Assembly: GCF_030269925.1 (NCBI RefSeq) | Contig: NC_085111.1 | Coordinates: 4,952,142 to 5,016,141 of the forward strand | Direction of reading: 5' to 3' | Length of the DNA stretch: 64,000 nucleotides | DNA from: Bombyx mori | Lineage: Eukaryota; Arthropoda; Insecta; Lepidoptera; Bombycidae | Part shown: positions 57,201-64,000 of the stretch, piece by piece | Layout of the letters: each line of letters begins with the position of its first letter | Numbering within the stretch: the stretch's first letter is position 1 | Position numbers and translations under genes: made by a program | Notes under the pieces: model-generated | Told to the model about the DNA's origin: nothing | The model's database searches: none | Seen by the model: the letters and a program-made list of their open reading frames with translations, nothing else

Positions 57201-60200
57201 TGAGAGATATAAAATTTCATTGTTGCATGATAATGTATTTATTAATTAATTTTTTTTGCCCTTGTAGGCAGACGAGCATACGGCCCACCTGATGTTGAGT
57301 GGTTACCGTGGCCCATGGACTCCAGCAATGCCAGGGGCAGAGCCAAGCCGCTGTCGAAATATTAAAATAAAATTAACTTATTTGCTGTTCCGTTTAAAAA
57401 TAATACACAAATTACGAAGACAAATTAATATTGTGTACTAGCTGACCCGGCAGACTTCGTAGTGCCTCAATCGATAATGTATAAAATAAACTTAAAACAA
57501 ACAAAAGGAATCCGTCCGACGGGGGACACATGAAAGGAAAAACAAAATTGTTATTTTTGTACTTCATTCCGAGCATTTTCATATTTATCTACCTTTTAAA
57601 CCTTCTCTAGACTTATACAAATAATTCAAGATTAGCCAAATCGGTCCAGCCGTTCTCGTCTTCTCGAGTTTTAGCGAGACTAACGAACAGCAATTCATTT
57701 TTATATATATAGATTTAGATATAATAATATTTATTCGTAGTTTTTTTATTAGTCCGTGTCTGATTTCCTCGTAGGTGATCCAAAATTGCGATGAACTCTT
57801 CGAGCGTGAAGAGCTATCGGCTGCTCCCGACGTGGGATGGCCCGACTGTTTCAACTCCGGCGTTTTTGTCTTCAAACCTTCAAACGAAACCTTCGAGAAA
57901 CTGATACAATTCGCGCAGCAGCGAGGCAGTTTTGATGGTATTATTGTCTTTCAGTTGCGTTTTTTTTATTGCTTATATGGGTGGACGAGATCACAGCCCA
58001 CCTGGTGTTAAGTGGTTACTGGAGCCCATAGACGTCTACAACGTAAATGCGCTACCCACCTTGAGATATAAGTTCTAAGGTCTCAGTATAGTTACAACGG
58101 CTAACCCGCCCTTTAAACCGAAACGCATTACTGCTTCACAGGGGCAAATAGGCAGGGTGGTGGTACCTAACCACGGTGGTGGTATTTAAAAGGCGATAAT
58201 CTACTGTTATGCTTTGCGATTACAGGTGGTGATCAAGGGCTACTGAACTCTTTCTTCTCTGACTGGGCGCACGGCGACATCAACAAGCATCTTCCCTTCC
58301 TATACAATGTTACAACTGCGGCTTTCTACTCATATTTACCAGCTTTGAAACAGTACGTACTAGAGAATATTTATATCGACGCTTGAAAGGCAAACGTGGC
58401 TAAGCGACAATAACTGATTTGTACATAAATGATAGGCAATAACCATATTCGATGCGCAAAAAAAAAATATTTTTAGGTCTATTAAAATCATTTCAATCCT
58501 ACAGCTAGATTCGTTAAAATATAATTTTTTTCAGGTATTTCAACTTTAAATTAGTCTACTGTAAAGTTCACGCATTGTCGCTTAGTCGCGTTTGCCTTTC
58601 GAACGTCGATATGTTATTCAAAGAATTCTATAATTGAGTTCTATTGAATCTATTCAAATCAGATGTTCGCAAAACGTGTACCTACGTACATATTTACACA
58701 AGTGCAAATAATGCATTTTGATTGGTTGATTTTAAATTTCAGTTACGGACAGAATTTGAAAATCATTCACTTCATTGGCGCCGGTAAGCCTTGGCTTCAG
58801 CGCTTCAACTGGGAGTCCCGGTCGGTCGATGCCCCGGGGTATCTCCAGGAGTTCCTTCAACTCTGGTGGGACCTTTTCGTATCACAGGTCCACGCCCAAC
58901 TCGACCATTCCATGGTAAGAAGCGCTTTTGTAACAGCACCCTATATCTTAACTGGCTAAACTTTGTAATACACGAAATTCGATTAATCGGTAGTAGTGGT
59001 CCTTCTTCAAACGAGGCTTGTGGAGAGTATTAAGCGGTAGGCAGCGGCTTGGCTCTGCCCCTGGCATTGCTGAAGTCCATGGGCGACGGTAAAACCACTC
59101 ACCATCAGGTGGGCCGTATGGACGTCTGCCTACAAGGGCAATAAAAAAAAAGTAGTTCTACGAAATATTTTGAAACAATTTAGCCCACTGAGTTTCTCGC
59201 CGGATTCTACTCAGTGGGTCGCGTTTCCGATCCGGTGGTAGATTCTGCGAAGCACTGCTCTTGCTAGGACCAGTATTAGCAACACTCCCAGTTTGAGCCC
59301 CGTGAGCTCACCTACACCTTAGGATGAAGCTGAAATAGCCTCTCAAGGCTATCAGTATAGGTACGGGAAAAAAAAAGAAACAATCTGTTTACTTAGGTAA
59401 TCGTTATTAAATTCATGTGATATATCAATGTGAATGTCCAAAGGACGGACGAAACGCGAACCTATCATGTTTCGAATAGTATTTGTAACTGTAGTAACCG
59501 CGTTACGTATTTAAAGAATCTCGATTTAGGTCGAGTATTGAATTCGTTATTCGATACGGAATCGATATGAAATCGATATGCATTGTTCGGTTCGTTGCGA
59601 CCGCAGCGCCGCGGTCTCTATTCCTACCACTACCAAGTAAATCGATCCCTTCTCATATCAGCCTCTGATCTCAACACCACAACATGTTTTCCAAGCATTC
59701 ACAAGGAGACGTTAAAACTACAGAGGTGAGAAAAAATTCGTATGCAATTGACGATTTTGAATCGAAAGTGATTTGTTATTGCGTTTTATAGTCAATTGCT
59801 TGCAGTAGTTACACGGATCACTTTTGATATTTTTACGAATCCAGTTTGTTTTGCATTCTCTGCTAGTTTTTGCCCTTCGAAATGTTTCGTTAAATAATTT
59901 TCTCGATTGTGATTGAAAAACAATAACGCTTGAAGTTTTCTAAGCTTGTTTGCACACGCTGTTACTCGCACCGATTGTTTGAAGCATACAGTATCCGTGA
60001 TTTTAGTTTGTGTTTCTCCAAAATACTAACATGCTCTAACTAAACTCATATCCGCTATTCGCTTGACGCACGGTCTAATATGCAATTTTGTTTTGGGTTC
60101 CAGTAGATGGTGTTGGTATTTTGGTGAAAGAATCACCGCATTTGACAATAAACATAGTGATAGTTGAAAAGGAAGAACGTTATATATTCAAAGAAATATT

Positions 60201-63200
60201 TGCTAATGAAATTTGAACAAGAAGCTTAAATATTATCCCTGTGTTTATAAAAATGCAATTGTACATAAAATATTACTAATAGACGCTTGGACAAAGCTGT
60301 TAACACCTTGTTATAGCGAAATATGTGTGAAGCTTAGTTCAAGTGTTGATTTGCATGCAACACCACTGAGTTGTTTCACTTCAACCGATAGGTTGAGGTG
60401 GAGGCATCACAGCAAGAGCCCCCTGAACATCCCCCGGCGTTACCACCGCAGGACATCAACCAACATCTTCACTATCAGCCAGTTTTAGACCCTGAATCAG
60501 AATTTCCCTGGCACAGACCAGGAAACCAAATACCGGACTTAAATATTGAACAATACCATGAATTTTCGGAGCTCCCTGATCCTTGGGATATTTACGGGGG
60601 CAACATACCTCCAATGGCAGATGACGTCACGAGTCACCATTCCGTTGGAGACCTCCAATACCATGAAGAATTACACAGATACGCTTGGGAATATCGTTTA
60701 CAACAAGAGAATGCGCAGCAAGCTACGGAACACTTCCCGCATGCCCAAAGCGAAGATCCTTTCTCACTAGATCATCAACATCATTACGATTATAATAAAC
60801 ATCACTCACATAATTCACAACATTCCGAACTATTACATACTGTCAATAATCAGTTACACGATCATAATTTCCAAAACAATACCCAACCTAGTTGTGATTT
60901 TACCCACCAAAATTACATTAATAATCACAATAATACTTACGTTGATATCCAACCAGTACATTGGCATGAGGAACCATCATGCCCGGAATATCCTCAAAGA
61001 GAACACACACAACATTGCGATCAAAATCAATTACGGCCTGTTCATCATGATCATAATGTGTACCAAGATTATCAACAAACGCACCACCAAAATCTAACCC
61101 ACCGAGTTAATTCCACAAACCAAGCCCAGTATTCAGAAAATCATTACGATCATGGACAGGTAACACATAATCATCAAGAAAATTTTGTGCCCTTACAATC
61201 AAACGAAAACAGCATACACAATAATTCTATTCAAATACATCAATGTCACAAAACTACCCACACTATTGAGCACAACACACAAAATAATAAAGAATTACCA
61301 GAAAATGATTTGGCTTCAAAGAAATCCTATGAAAATCTGATAGATTCATGTCCGAGACAGAGCTACGAAGTACGTCGTCTTGAAGAGGAAAGAAATAAAG
61401 ATACAGTTAGTTCTTCTCAAATGAATCTCGAAAATGGGCTAAACGATGAAAGTAGCGATGAGAACAACGATTATGTTGAAGATATTAGACCCAGGCATCC
61501 TTATGATGGTTTTTATTTACGTCATCAAGTGACCATAGATTCTAGAGGTAGAAAAATTTGTACCCATGAAATCCCTGACATGCCTTCAGTACCTTCGGAG
61601 TCCCCTGAGCCACAGGAATATTATTCAGCCGAAGAAGCGTTTAGTGATAGCGAAGATCAAGTAAGTTACGTTGAAATTTATCGCACAAGACGTTCAGGTA
61701 ATTATCTATTTGCTTACGAAAGTTACGCGTTAAAGCTCCAATTATCGTGTATCTTGTATGAGTGTGTTCTGTTAAAAATGCTTTTGCATGCTTTTGAAGT
61801 TTGAAAATAGCATGTATCCTAACGTTATTAACATAATTTCATAAATAGAAAACATTGTAATGATTGAATATTTTAATATTGTAATTGAAATTTTCTTTTG
61901 TATATTTACAGAGTGGCGTAGCGGGCAACTTGGCCAGAGTTGTATTGGGATCGGGAACTTCAACTGAAGCCATAGACGATTTAGCTCGTCGTCAAGGTTG
62001 GGAAGCCGGTAACATTGACTATATGGGAGCTGATTCTTTTGACAATATCTGGGCAAAAATTTCTCAAACTTTAAGCCAACCCCGAACTTCGCCTCCTAAA
62101 CAATTGTCGCCTCCTAAGGAAGTCTCTCCACGACAGCCAACTCCTGAACAAGTGGAATCTGAGAATGCTGAGGCAATTCCAGAAACTGTTACCGAGGCAA
62201 TTCCAGAAACTGTTACCAAGTCAATTGAAGATGCAACAGTAACTGTACCTACCGAAACAACGGTTGAAGAAACTCCATCACAAATTTCCGCGACTACAAA
62301 TGCTCCTGAAGTTCTGCCTGCTGTAATAGATAGTGATTCTGTCGCAGTACCTGAGCCTGCTCCGGTCACTTCTGAATCTCTAGTGGCCCCTGTTGAGGTT
62401 TTGGCCGTTCGCCCTGTAGCGATTGAATCTGAAGCAATCGCTTCGGCAGCTGTACCAACAGTAACAGAAACTCCACCATCTTCTGACAGCACACCGACTG
62501 AGACTGAACCTGTACAAAAACCTGAGACTGTACCAGCAACTGAAACTGTAACTGTAGATGCCGGTGAGACTGTACCCTTAGATGTGGCTGAATCTGCACC
62601 CGTAGCTTTAGATGAAGTTGCTCCTGAGGTGCCAAGTGAAATTAAAGCAGCAGATGTAATTGAAACTGCTTCTTTACCTGCAAGTGAATCTTCACCGATA
62701 GTTGCAAGTGAAACTGTATTAGGAATTACAAGTGAAGCTTTATCTGATGTGCCTCTCGAAATACCTGTTCCAGTAGCGGAACTCGAGCAAGTGCCACCGA
62801 CTGAAGTACCAACAGTTGTAGAATCAGAAACATTGGCGAAACCAGCAGAGGAACCTAGTATTCCTCTAGTTGCGGATGAACCAGCCTCTGTAATACCAGT
62901 GCCAGTAGAGGCGTTAGCAACGGAAACCGAATTGGAAACCAAAAAAGAATCGCCCAAGAGACTGGTTGAATCAGCCAAAGAAAAGATCGAAACTATTGCA
63001 GCAGCTACCGAGCCAGCCGCTCCCGAGGTGCCTCAAACCAAAAGTGCTGTCGAAACAATTAAAGACTCAACACTTGCGGAGCCCGCATCTCCTGCTCTTG
63101 CAGCCGAAGCTCCTTCCAGTCCCGCTATTCCAGAATCTACTCCAGAGAAACCAGCGGCTGCCGGAGATAGCTCCACCGACAGCCCTCCCTTAGCCAACAC

Positions 63201-63588
63201 ACCGTCCAAAGAAGAAGCCCCCGTCGTTCCGGCCGCCAAATGTAAGTATACGCAGTGTCCTCGACCGCAACGACGGCTAACGGCTTCGCACTATCAAATC
63301 TCACCCGAGTTATTTTGCAGTTCAAACATTTACTAATACGTTTATAGTTGAGCTTCGTCCGTTCTACGCGAGAGAACCGGTGACGAGTAACCGGTAACGG
63401 CGCTGCAAAGCACCCGTAACAGAACAGAACTTGATGTTACCGACATTTTTTTTCTTTTATTTTTCTCTCTTTCTTTTGTGCCGTTTTGTGATGTTTGGTT
63501 TTTATGTTTTTTTAAAGAGCATACGTTACAATATTCGTTGTTATTTCATCCAGCTACCGAGGAGGCAGCTCAAGAGACGCGGCTTTGA
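45283..63588 (+). CDS. Gyg: Glycogenin, long insect form (1137 aa), nine coding exons
   Basis: join(45283..45289, 50984..51119, 53883..54057, 57775..57937, 58226..58352, 58743..58914, 60392..61660, 61912..63241, 63554..63588); all phases agree. The protein glucosylates itself with UDP-glucose and primes glycogen made by glycogen synthase in the cytosol. Residues 1-260 are the GT8 domain: [20 protein letters not shown] at the start, the manganese-binding DAD at 102-104, FNSGVFVF near 132-139, [10 protein letters not shown] at 159-168 and the acceptor tyrosine in FYSYLP at Tyr195 (Tyr194/195 of mammals). 261-683 are a His/Gln/Asn/Glu-rich linker. 713-737 ([18 protein letters not shown]...) is the glycogen-synthase-binding motif. 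738-1137 are an acidic Pro/Thr/Val-rich tail. Mammalian glycogenin-1 is about 333-350 residues. Less certain parts: the join 6-7 and the last exon. Confidence 0.92.
46550..46640 (-). repeat. Bm1 SINE fragment, decayed
   Basis: ATTCAAACCGGAACGTGGTA, CTTCGCGGCAGAAATTGACA and CCCGAGCGGGCTCATTG follow the order of the central Bm1 body. Confidence 0.5.
46665..46852 (+). mobile_element. LINE 3' end, BMC1/L1-like
   Basis: ACTGAGTTTCTTGCCGGATC, GTTTCCGATCCGGTAGTAGA, TTCTGCGAAGCACTGCTCTT and GAAATAGCCTCTCAACGCTA, ending in AAAAAAAAA at 46844. Confidence 0.75.
48940..49125 (-). mobile_element. LINE 3' end, BMC1/L1-like
   Basis: TTTTTTTTTCCTACCTAAGC, CTAGTAGGTGAGCTCACGGA, ACCACCGGATCGGAAATGCG and GAGAAGCTCAGTGGACTTG. 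Confidence 0.75.
49296..49651 (-). mobile_element. Helitron-like element, family C, carrying a nested LINE tail
   Basis: CTAGCTGACCCGGCAGACTT at the left; GAACAGCAATTCATTTTTAT then ATATATATAGA at the right. On the minus strand that is TCTATATAT...GGGTCAGCTAG, with A and T flanks as expected for a Helitron. Compared with the empty copy at 57438-57713, 49358-49467 is an insertion. Confidence 0.72.
49358..49467 (+). mobile_element. LINE 3' tail inserted in a Helitron
   Basis: GGTAGGCAGCGGCTTGGCTC, CACTCACCATCAGGTGGGCC and CTACAAGGGCAATAAAAAAA. It lacks a few bases (GTCCATGGGTAACACTCACC) found in the other copies. Confidence 0.85.
50984..51119 (+). CDS. Gyg: Glycogenin exon 2 (N-terminal Rossmann part)
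   Basis: Acceptor GGATGCAG, donor ATGAG|GTGAGT. Codes residues 3-48: [26 protein letters not shown], then [16 protein letters not shown]. This is the UDP-glucose-binding start of the GT8 fold. Confidence 0.92.
52858..53030 (-). repeat. Bm1 SINE relic
   Basis: AAATGAGCTCACAATGTACT, TTTAACCGGAACGTATGATG and CATACCGCCGCGGTAAAACC follow the Bm1 order but are heavily decayed. Confidence 0.35.
53135..53536 (-). mobile_element. Helitron-like element, family D
   Basis: CTAGCTTTTGCCAGCGAGTT at the left. GAAATCGGACCAGTAGTTCC, AACAAACAAACTCTTCAGCT and TTATAATATTAGAC at the right. The layout is common to CTAG-ended moth elements. Non-coding. Confidence 0.6.
53752..53850 (+). pseudogene. RTE-type LINE fragment
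   Basis: In frame the plus strand reads [20 protein letters not shown], then [15 protein letters not shown] and a stop. WYGHVMRR followed by HVTKR is characteristic of the region after the reverse transcriptase in RTE-group LINEs. It lies 32 bases upstream of glycogenin exon 3. Confidence 0.55.
53883..54057 (+). CDS. Gyg: Glycogenin exon 3 (DxD motif)
   Basis: Acceptor GACGAACAG, donor ATATTG|GTCAGT. Residues 49-106: [20 protein letters not shown], then [20 protein letters not shown] and FLDADIL. DAD at 102-104 coordinates manganese and UDP. Notably GC-rich against its intron. Confidence 0.92.
54833..55195 (-). repeat. Bm1 SINE, nearly full length
   Basis: CCCATAGATATTTACAACGT, CCACCCACCTTGAGATATAA, CATTACTGCTTCACGGCAGA, TACGCAAATTACAATTTTGC and the tRNA-like head region CCTGCGGGATTTGAACACCT near 55136. 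It lacks the tail end. Confidence 0.82.
55683..55870 (+). repeat. Bm1 SINE, headless, plus orientation
   Basis: CTGTCATGAAGCAGTAATGC, GGTTTGAAGGGTGGGGCAGC, GGTCCGTGAGCTCGTCCACC, then CATTTAAGCAAAAAAAAA. Tail-to-tail with the next copy. Confidence 0.82.
55885..56078 (-). repeat. Bm1 SINE, headless, minus orientation
   Basis: TTAGATGGGTGGACGAGCTC, TAAGTTCTAAGGTCTCAAGT and GAGGTCCTACCACCAGTA. It has a deletion after CATCTGGTGTTATAG and lies about 15 bases from the inverted copy at 55683. Confidence 0.82.
56540..56800 (+). repeat. Bm1 SINE, headless, well preserved
   Basis: ACTGGTGGTAGGACCACTTG, CCGCCCTGCCTATTTCTGCC, TATCTCAAGGTGGGTGGCGC, CACCAGGTGGGCTGTGAGCT and an A-rich tail AATAAATAAAAAAAAAA. 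One of the youngest-looking copies. Confidence 0.88.
57248..57356 (-). mobile_element. LINE 3' tail (Jockey/CR1-like)
   Basis: TGCCCTTGTAGGCAGACGAG, GGTTACCGTGGCCCATGGAC and GGGGCAGAGCCAAGCCGCTG. About 105 bases, reversed. Confidence 0.82.
57438..57713 (-). mobile_element. Helitron-like element, family C, uninterrupted copy
   Basis: CTAGCTGACCCGGCAGACTT to GCAATTCATTTTTATATATA-TAGA. It is the empty-site counterpart of 49296-49651, and ends 61 bases before glycogenin exon 4. Confidence 0.75.
57775..57937 (+). CDS. Gyg: Glycogenin exon 4
   Basis: Acceptor TTTCCTCGTAG, donor GATG|GTATTA. Residues 107-160: [61 protein letters not shown] is the conserved sugar-binding strand of glycogenins. Confidence 0.93.
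57963..58190 (-). repeat. Bm1 SINE next to glycogenin exon 4
   Basis: TTGCTTATATGGGTGGACGA through CCCATAGACGTCTACAACGT and AAATAGGCAGGGTGGTGGTA. It begins only about 25 bases after the exon 4 donor and fills most of the 288-bp intron 4. Confidence 0.85.
58226..58352 (+). CDS. Gyg: Glycogenin exon 5 (acceptor tyrosine)
   Basis: Acceptor GATTACAG, donor AAACA|GTACGT. Residues 161-202 plus two bases: [40 protein letters not shown]. Asp163 and the DQG motif match the catalytic aspartate region. Tyr195 is the expected self-glucosylated residue. Confidence 0.93.
58743..58914 (+). CDS. Gyg: Glycogenin exon 6 (end of catalytic domain)
   Basis: Acceptor AAATTTCAG, donor TCCATG|GTAAGA. Residues 203-260: [20 protein letters not shown], then [29 protein letters not shown] is the conserved H-x-x-G-x-x-K-P-W motif that contacts UDP phosphate. 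Confidence 0.92.
58985..59150 (+). mobile_element. LINE 3' tail (Jockey/CR1-like)
   Basis: TTCTTCAAACGAGGCTTGTG, GAGAGTATTAAGCGGTAGGC, CATTGCTGAAGTCCATGGGC and CTACAAGGGCAATAAAAAAA. It keeps slightly more of ORF2's end than the shortest tails. Confidence 0.85.
59180..59379 (+). mobile_element. LINE 3' end, BMC1/L1-like
   Basis: CCCACTGAGTTTCTCGCCGG, GTTTCCGATCCGGTGGTAGA, GAAATAGCCTCTCAAGGCTA, ending GGTACGGGAAAAAAAAAGAA. The terminal A run fixes the plus orientation of this family. Confidence 0.78.
59575..59725 (+). promoter_or_regulatory. Gyg: Candidate internal promoter and alternative first exon of glycogenin
   Basis: 59590-59625 is CpG-rich (GCGACCGCAGCGCCGCGGTC) inside an AT-rich intron. 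ATG at 59684 opens [14 protein letters not shown] and ends GAG|GTGAGA at 59725 in phase 0, exactly matching the acceptor at 60392. A transcript from here would code the linker, synthase-binding motif and tail without the catalytic domain. Stops in frame upstream argue against it being an ordinary longer internal exon. A 30-base microexon starting at 59696 is the other reading. Confidence 0.35.
60392..61660 (+). CDS. Gyg: Glycogenin exon 7 (423-codon His/Gln/Asn/Glu-rich linker)
   Basis: Acceptor TCAACCGATAG, donor GATCAA|GTAAGT, phase 0 on both sides. It starts [20 protein letters not shown], then has [20 protein letters not shown], long His/Asn/Gln-rich stretches such as [20 protein letters not shown], and an acidic end ([42 protein letters not shown]). 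No known domain; the composition predicts disorder. An exon this large and phase 0/0 could be skipped without disturbing the frame, which would give a glycogenin of conventional layout. Confidence 0.85.
61912..63241 (+). CDS. Gyg: Glycogenin exon 8 (synthase-binding motif and acidic tail)
   Basis: Acceptor ATATTTACAG, donor GCCAAAT|GTAAGT. Starts [20 protein letters not shown], then [20 protein letters not shown], the conserved C-terminal motif that binds glycogen synthase. About 390 residues of Pro/Glu/Val/Thr/Ser-rich sequence follow, including a tandem [16 protein letters not shown] and many TETVP/SETV-type units. The opposite strand is open for 304 codons only because of this biased composition. 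Confidence 0.88.
63554..63588 (+). CDS. Gyg: Glycogenin exon 9 (C-terminus)
   Basis: Acceptor TTTCATCCAG. In phase with exon 8 it codes [11 protein letters not shown] and stops at TGA 63586. A donor-like CAG|GTAATG follows at 63596, and a second frame through the same bases stays open, so another downstream splice form is possible. Reading through the exon 8 donor instead would add about 30 residues and stop at 63336. Confidence 0.6.
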
Positions 63589-64000
63589 TAGAACAGGTAA
63601 TGAATAACGAAATTGCACTTGGGCCCAACGCAATGTCTCGTAAACGGTAAATACTGGTTGGTGGAGGAAATGTTCGTCTCCTTTTGTTGCGTCTTATACG
63701 CCGCAAAAAAAAACAACAAATGTTTGTCCAAAACATGTGTTTCAGTAGAGCTTTGCGTGTGAATATTAAATTCTTATTTAATGTTATCGAAATTGTTTCG
63801 TTGGTTGTTGGGTTGTGTCCAAGTAATTGCAAAGAGTAGGGTCCGCGTGCAGTCGTACCGCTATTATTGAATATAATTTTTGCTACAAAACTACAATAGC
63901 GGGACGAACTAAATCGAATTTTATTGTATTTATTTTGAAGTTAGAAAATAAATACAAATGAATTCTTAACGCATGTCGTTGTGGCGATACTTTTGTTGAG
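63589..64000 (+). other. Glycogenin 3' UTR or downstream intron
   Basis: AT-rich sequence without a further recognisable exon. AATAAA near 63947 could serve as a poly(A) signal, about 360 bases after the stop. Confidence 0.4.

Larger units (their letters stand above)
54058..57774 (+). other. Glycogenin intron 3, SINE cluster
   Basis: Four Bm1 copies, one LINE tail and one Helitron within 3 kb. 54060-54830 and 56800-57245 are unique AT-rich sequence. 55305-55592 is a 95-codon open frame ([20 protein letters not shown]...) without recognisable motif; I do not call it a gene. Confidence 0.7.

Noticed and set aside
60894..61097. Ile/Thr-rich overlapping frames within 60546-61097
   Set aside because: Out-of-frame readings of the glycogenin linker exon.
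61661..61804. Extension of the linker frame past 61660 to a stop at 61804
   Set aside because: A perfect GTAAGT donor at 61661 in phase 0 joins to the [10 protein letters not shown] exon, which carries the conserved synthase-binding motif. The extension would lose it.
62064..62978. 304-codon open frame on the minus strand
   Set aside because: It is exactly antisense to glycogenin exon 8. The Ser/Thr/Gly/Ala-rich reading mirrors the Pro/Glu/Thr/Val codon bias, and there is no start context, splice sites or motif.
1..64000. CRISPR arrays, bacterial operons, phage or plasmid features
   Set aside because: None present. The gene structure and repeats are those of an insect nuclear genome.

Overview
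This is nuclear DNA of a moth, almost certainly the silkworm Bombyx mori or a very close relative. The genes have GT-AG introns. The non-coding sequence is AT-rich and full of silkworm-type interspersed repeats: many copies of the tRNA-derived SINE Bm1, 3' ends of at least two LINE families, Helitron-like elements bounded by TC and CTAG, a mariner relic and a 276-bp MITE. No prokaryotic, organellar or viral genes were seen.

Three protein-coding genes can be reconstructed. (1) Minus strand, 44616 down past base 1: the 5' part of a Dbl-family Rho guanine-nucleotide exchange factor (puratrophin-1/MCF2-like). Its first coding exon (44439-44616) and an exon carrying the start of the Sec14/CRAL-TRIO domain (160-361) fit in phase across a 44-kb intron. 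(2) Minus strand, 38169-40454: a complete three-exon, 566-residue gene nested in that intron on the same strand. It encodes a probably nuclear protein with a Cys-rich motif and a long Gln-rich tail, and I cannot assign a function. (3) Plus strand, 45283-63588: glycogenin, the self-glucosylating primer of glycogen synthesis, rebuilt as nine coding exons (1137 residues). Its first exon lies about 0.7 kb from the RhoGEF first exon, head to head, so the two probably share a promoter region.

Layout: 1-400 RhoGEF exon; 0.4-38 kb repeat-rich intron (MITEs at 8.4, 19.7 and 20.6 kb; a 107-bp-arm inverted repeat at 22.1-22.5 kb; mariner relic at 24.4 kb; full-length Bm1 at 32 kb); 38.1-41 kb nested gene and its promoter; 41-44.4 kb intron; 44.4-45.3 kb divergent promoter; 45.3-63.6 kb glycogenin, whose introns hold more SINEs, LINE tails and Helitrons.

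The most notable biology is the glycogenin. The catalytic domain (about residues 1-260) is joined by one 423-codon His/Gln/Asn/Glu-rich exon to the conserved glycogen-synthase-binding motif (about 713-737). That motif usually ends the protein, but here about 400 acidic Pro/Glu/Val/Thr-rich residues follow. A GC-rich segment with an ATG exon at 59684-59725 splices in phase to the linker exon and could start a catalytic-domain-less form. The genes have no evident pathway link beyond glycogenin's role in glycogen priming and the RhoGEF's role in Rho signalling.
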